Source: Bacteroidota bacterium
GTDB lineage: Bacteria > Bacteroidota > Bacteroidia > Chitinophagales > Chitinophagaceae
Reading direction: 5' to 3'
DNA length: 21,978 nucleotides
Assembly (NCBI GenBank): GCA_023391015.1
Contig: JAEWBT010000070.1
Span: 1 to 21,978, forward strand
Below the pieces are notes generated by a model. That model was not told the DNA's origin. It saw only the letters and a list, made by a program, of their open reading frames with translations, and made no database searches. Position numbers and translations under genes: made by a program. Positions 21,931 through 21,978 of the stretch are shown in pieces (positions within the stretch are counted from its first letter, which is position 1; every line of letters begins with the position of its first letter).

Positions 21931-21978
21931 GAGCAAGAGTAAAGGGCGGGCCATTTGGCCCGCCCTTTACTCTTGCTC
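21931..21978. terminator. 48-nt perfect hairpin at the window end, possible terminator
   Basis: A 22-bp perfect stem (21931-21952 with 21957-21978) with loop ATTT contains the core AAAGGGCGGGCC/GGCCCGCCCTTT, typical of a bidirectional terminator. The window ends exactly on its last base, so no T-tract can be seen beyond CCCTTT. It may end the kbl transcript or a converging one. Confidence 0.55.

Overview
The window looks like a chromosome segment of a member of the Bacteroidota with moderate GC content, probably a Chitinophagia- or Saprospiria-type relative. Three things point that way: a type IX secretion (T9SS) type-B cargo protein paired with a PorP/SprF partner, a DUF3667 membrane protein, and several matches to the Bacteroidota promoter consensus TTTG-N~19-TAnnTTTG with little Shine-Dalgarno signal. 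Genus-level placement cannot be made by eye.

Layout, left to right. A truncated YugP-like membrane zinc protease (1-459) is followed by an intergenic inverted-repeat element and a CstB-like persulfide dioxygenase-rhodanese fusion (706-2109). Next come two bidirectional terminators and a non-coding block of 21-bp degenerate tandem repeats. A visibly AT-richer two-gene unit on the minus strand follows (a secreted metallo-beta-lactamase-fold protein and a DUF3667 protein, 2572-4062). A long minus-strand run then encodes a PduO-type cobalamin adenosyltransferase, an O6-alkylguanine-DNA alkyltransferase, PurE, a Doc-type toxin with a 58-aa antitoxin, PurK and LepA. The two genes of the PurK/PurE step in purine synthesis are separated by the toxin-antitoxin pair. 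From 9893 to 10581 there is a repeat-rich non-coding stretch, then a NYN-nuclease/cold-shock-domain fusion and an orphan AAA+ ATPase, both on the minus strand.

The plus strand resumes with a 1526-aa secreted PKD-repeat protein carrying a T9SS type-B sorting domain. Its stop codon overlaps the start of a PorP/SprF-like gene, so the two probably form an export/anchoring pair. A DUF2141 protein (minus), a 57-aa basic orphan, a small HNH protein and glycine C-acetyltransferase (kbl) complete the window, which ends exactly on a 48-nt perfect hairpin.

The most striking sequence-level signal is a highly iterated palindrome. TTCCGGAA occurs about 33 times by hand count, and 22 of these are the longer TTTCCGGAAA. 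It lies in both coding and intergenic DNA, whereas chance would give less than one copy. It is nearly absent from the AT-rich island. It resembles HIP1-type iterated palindromes of cyanobacteria in behaviour, and I know of no assigned role for it.
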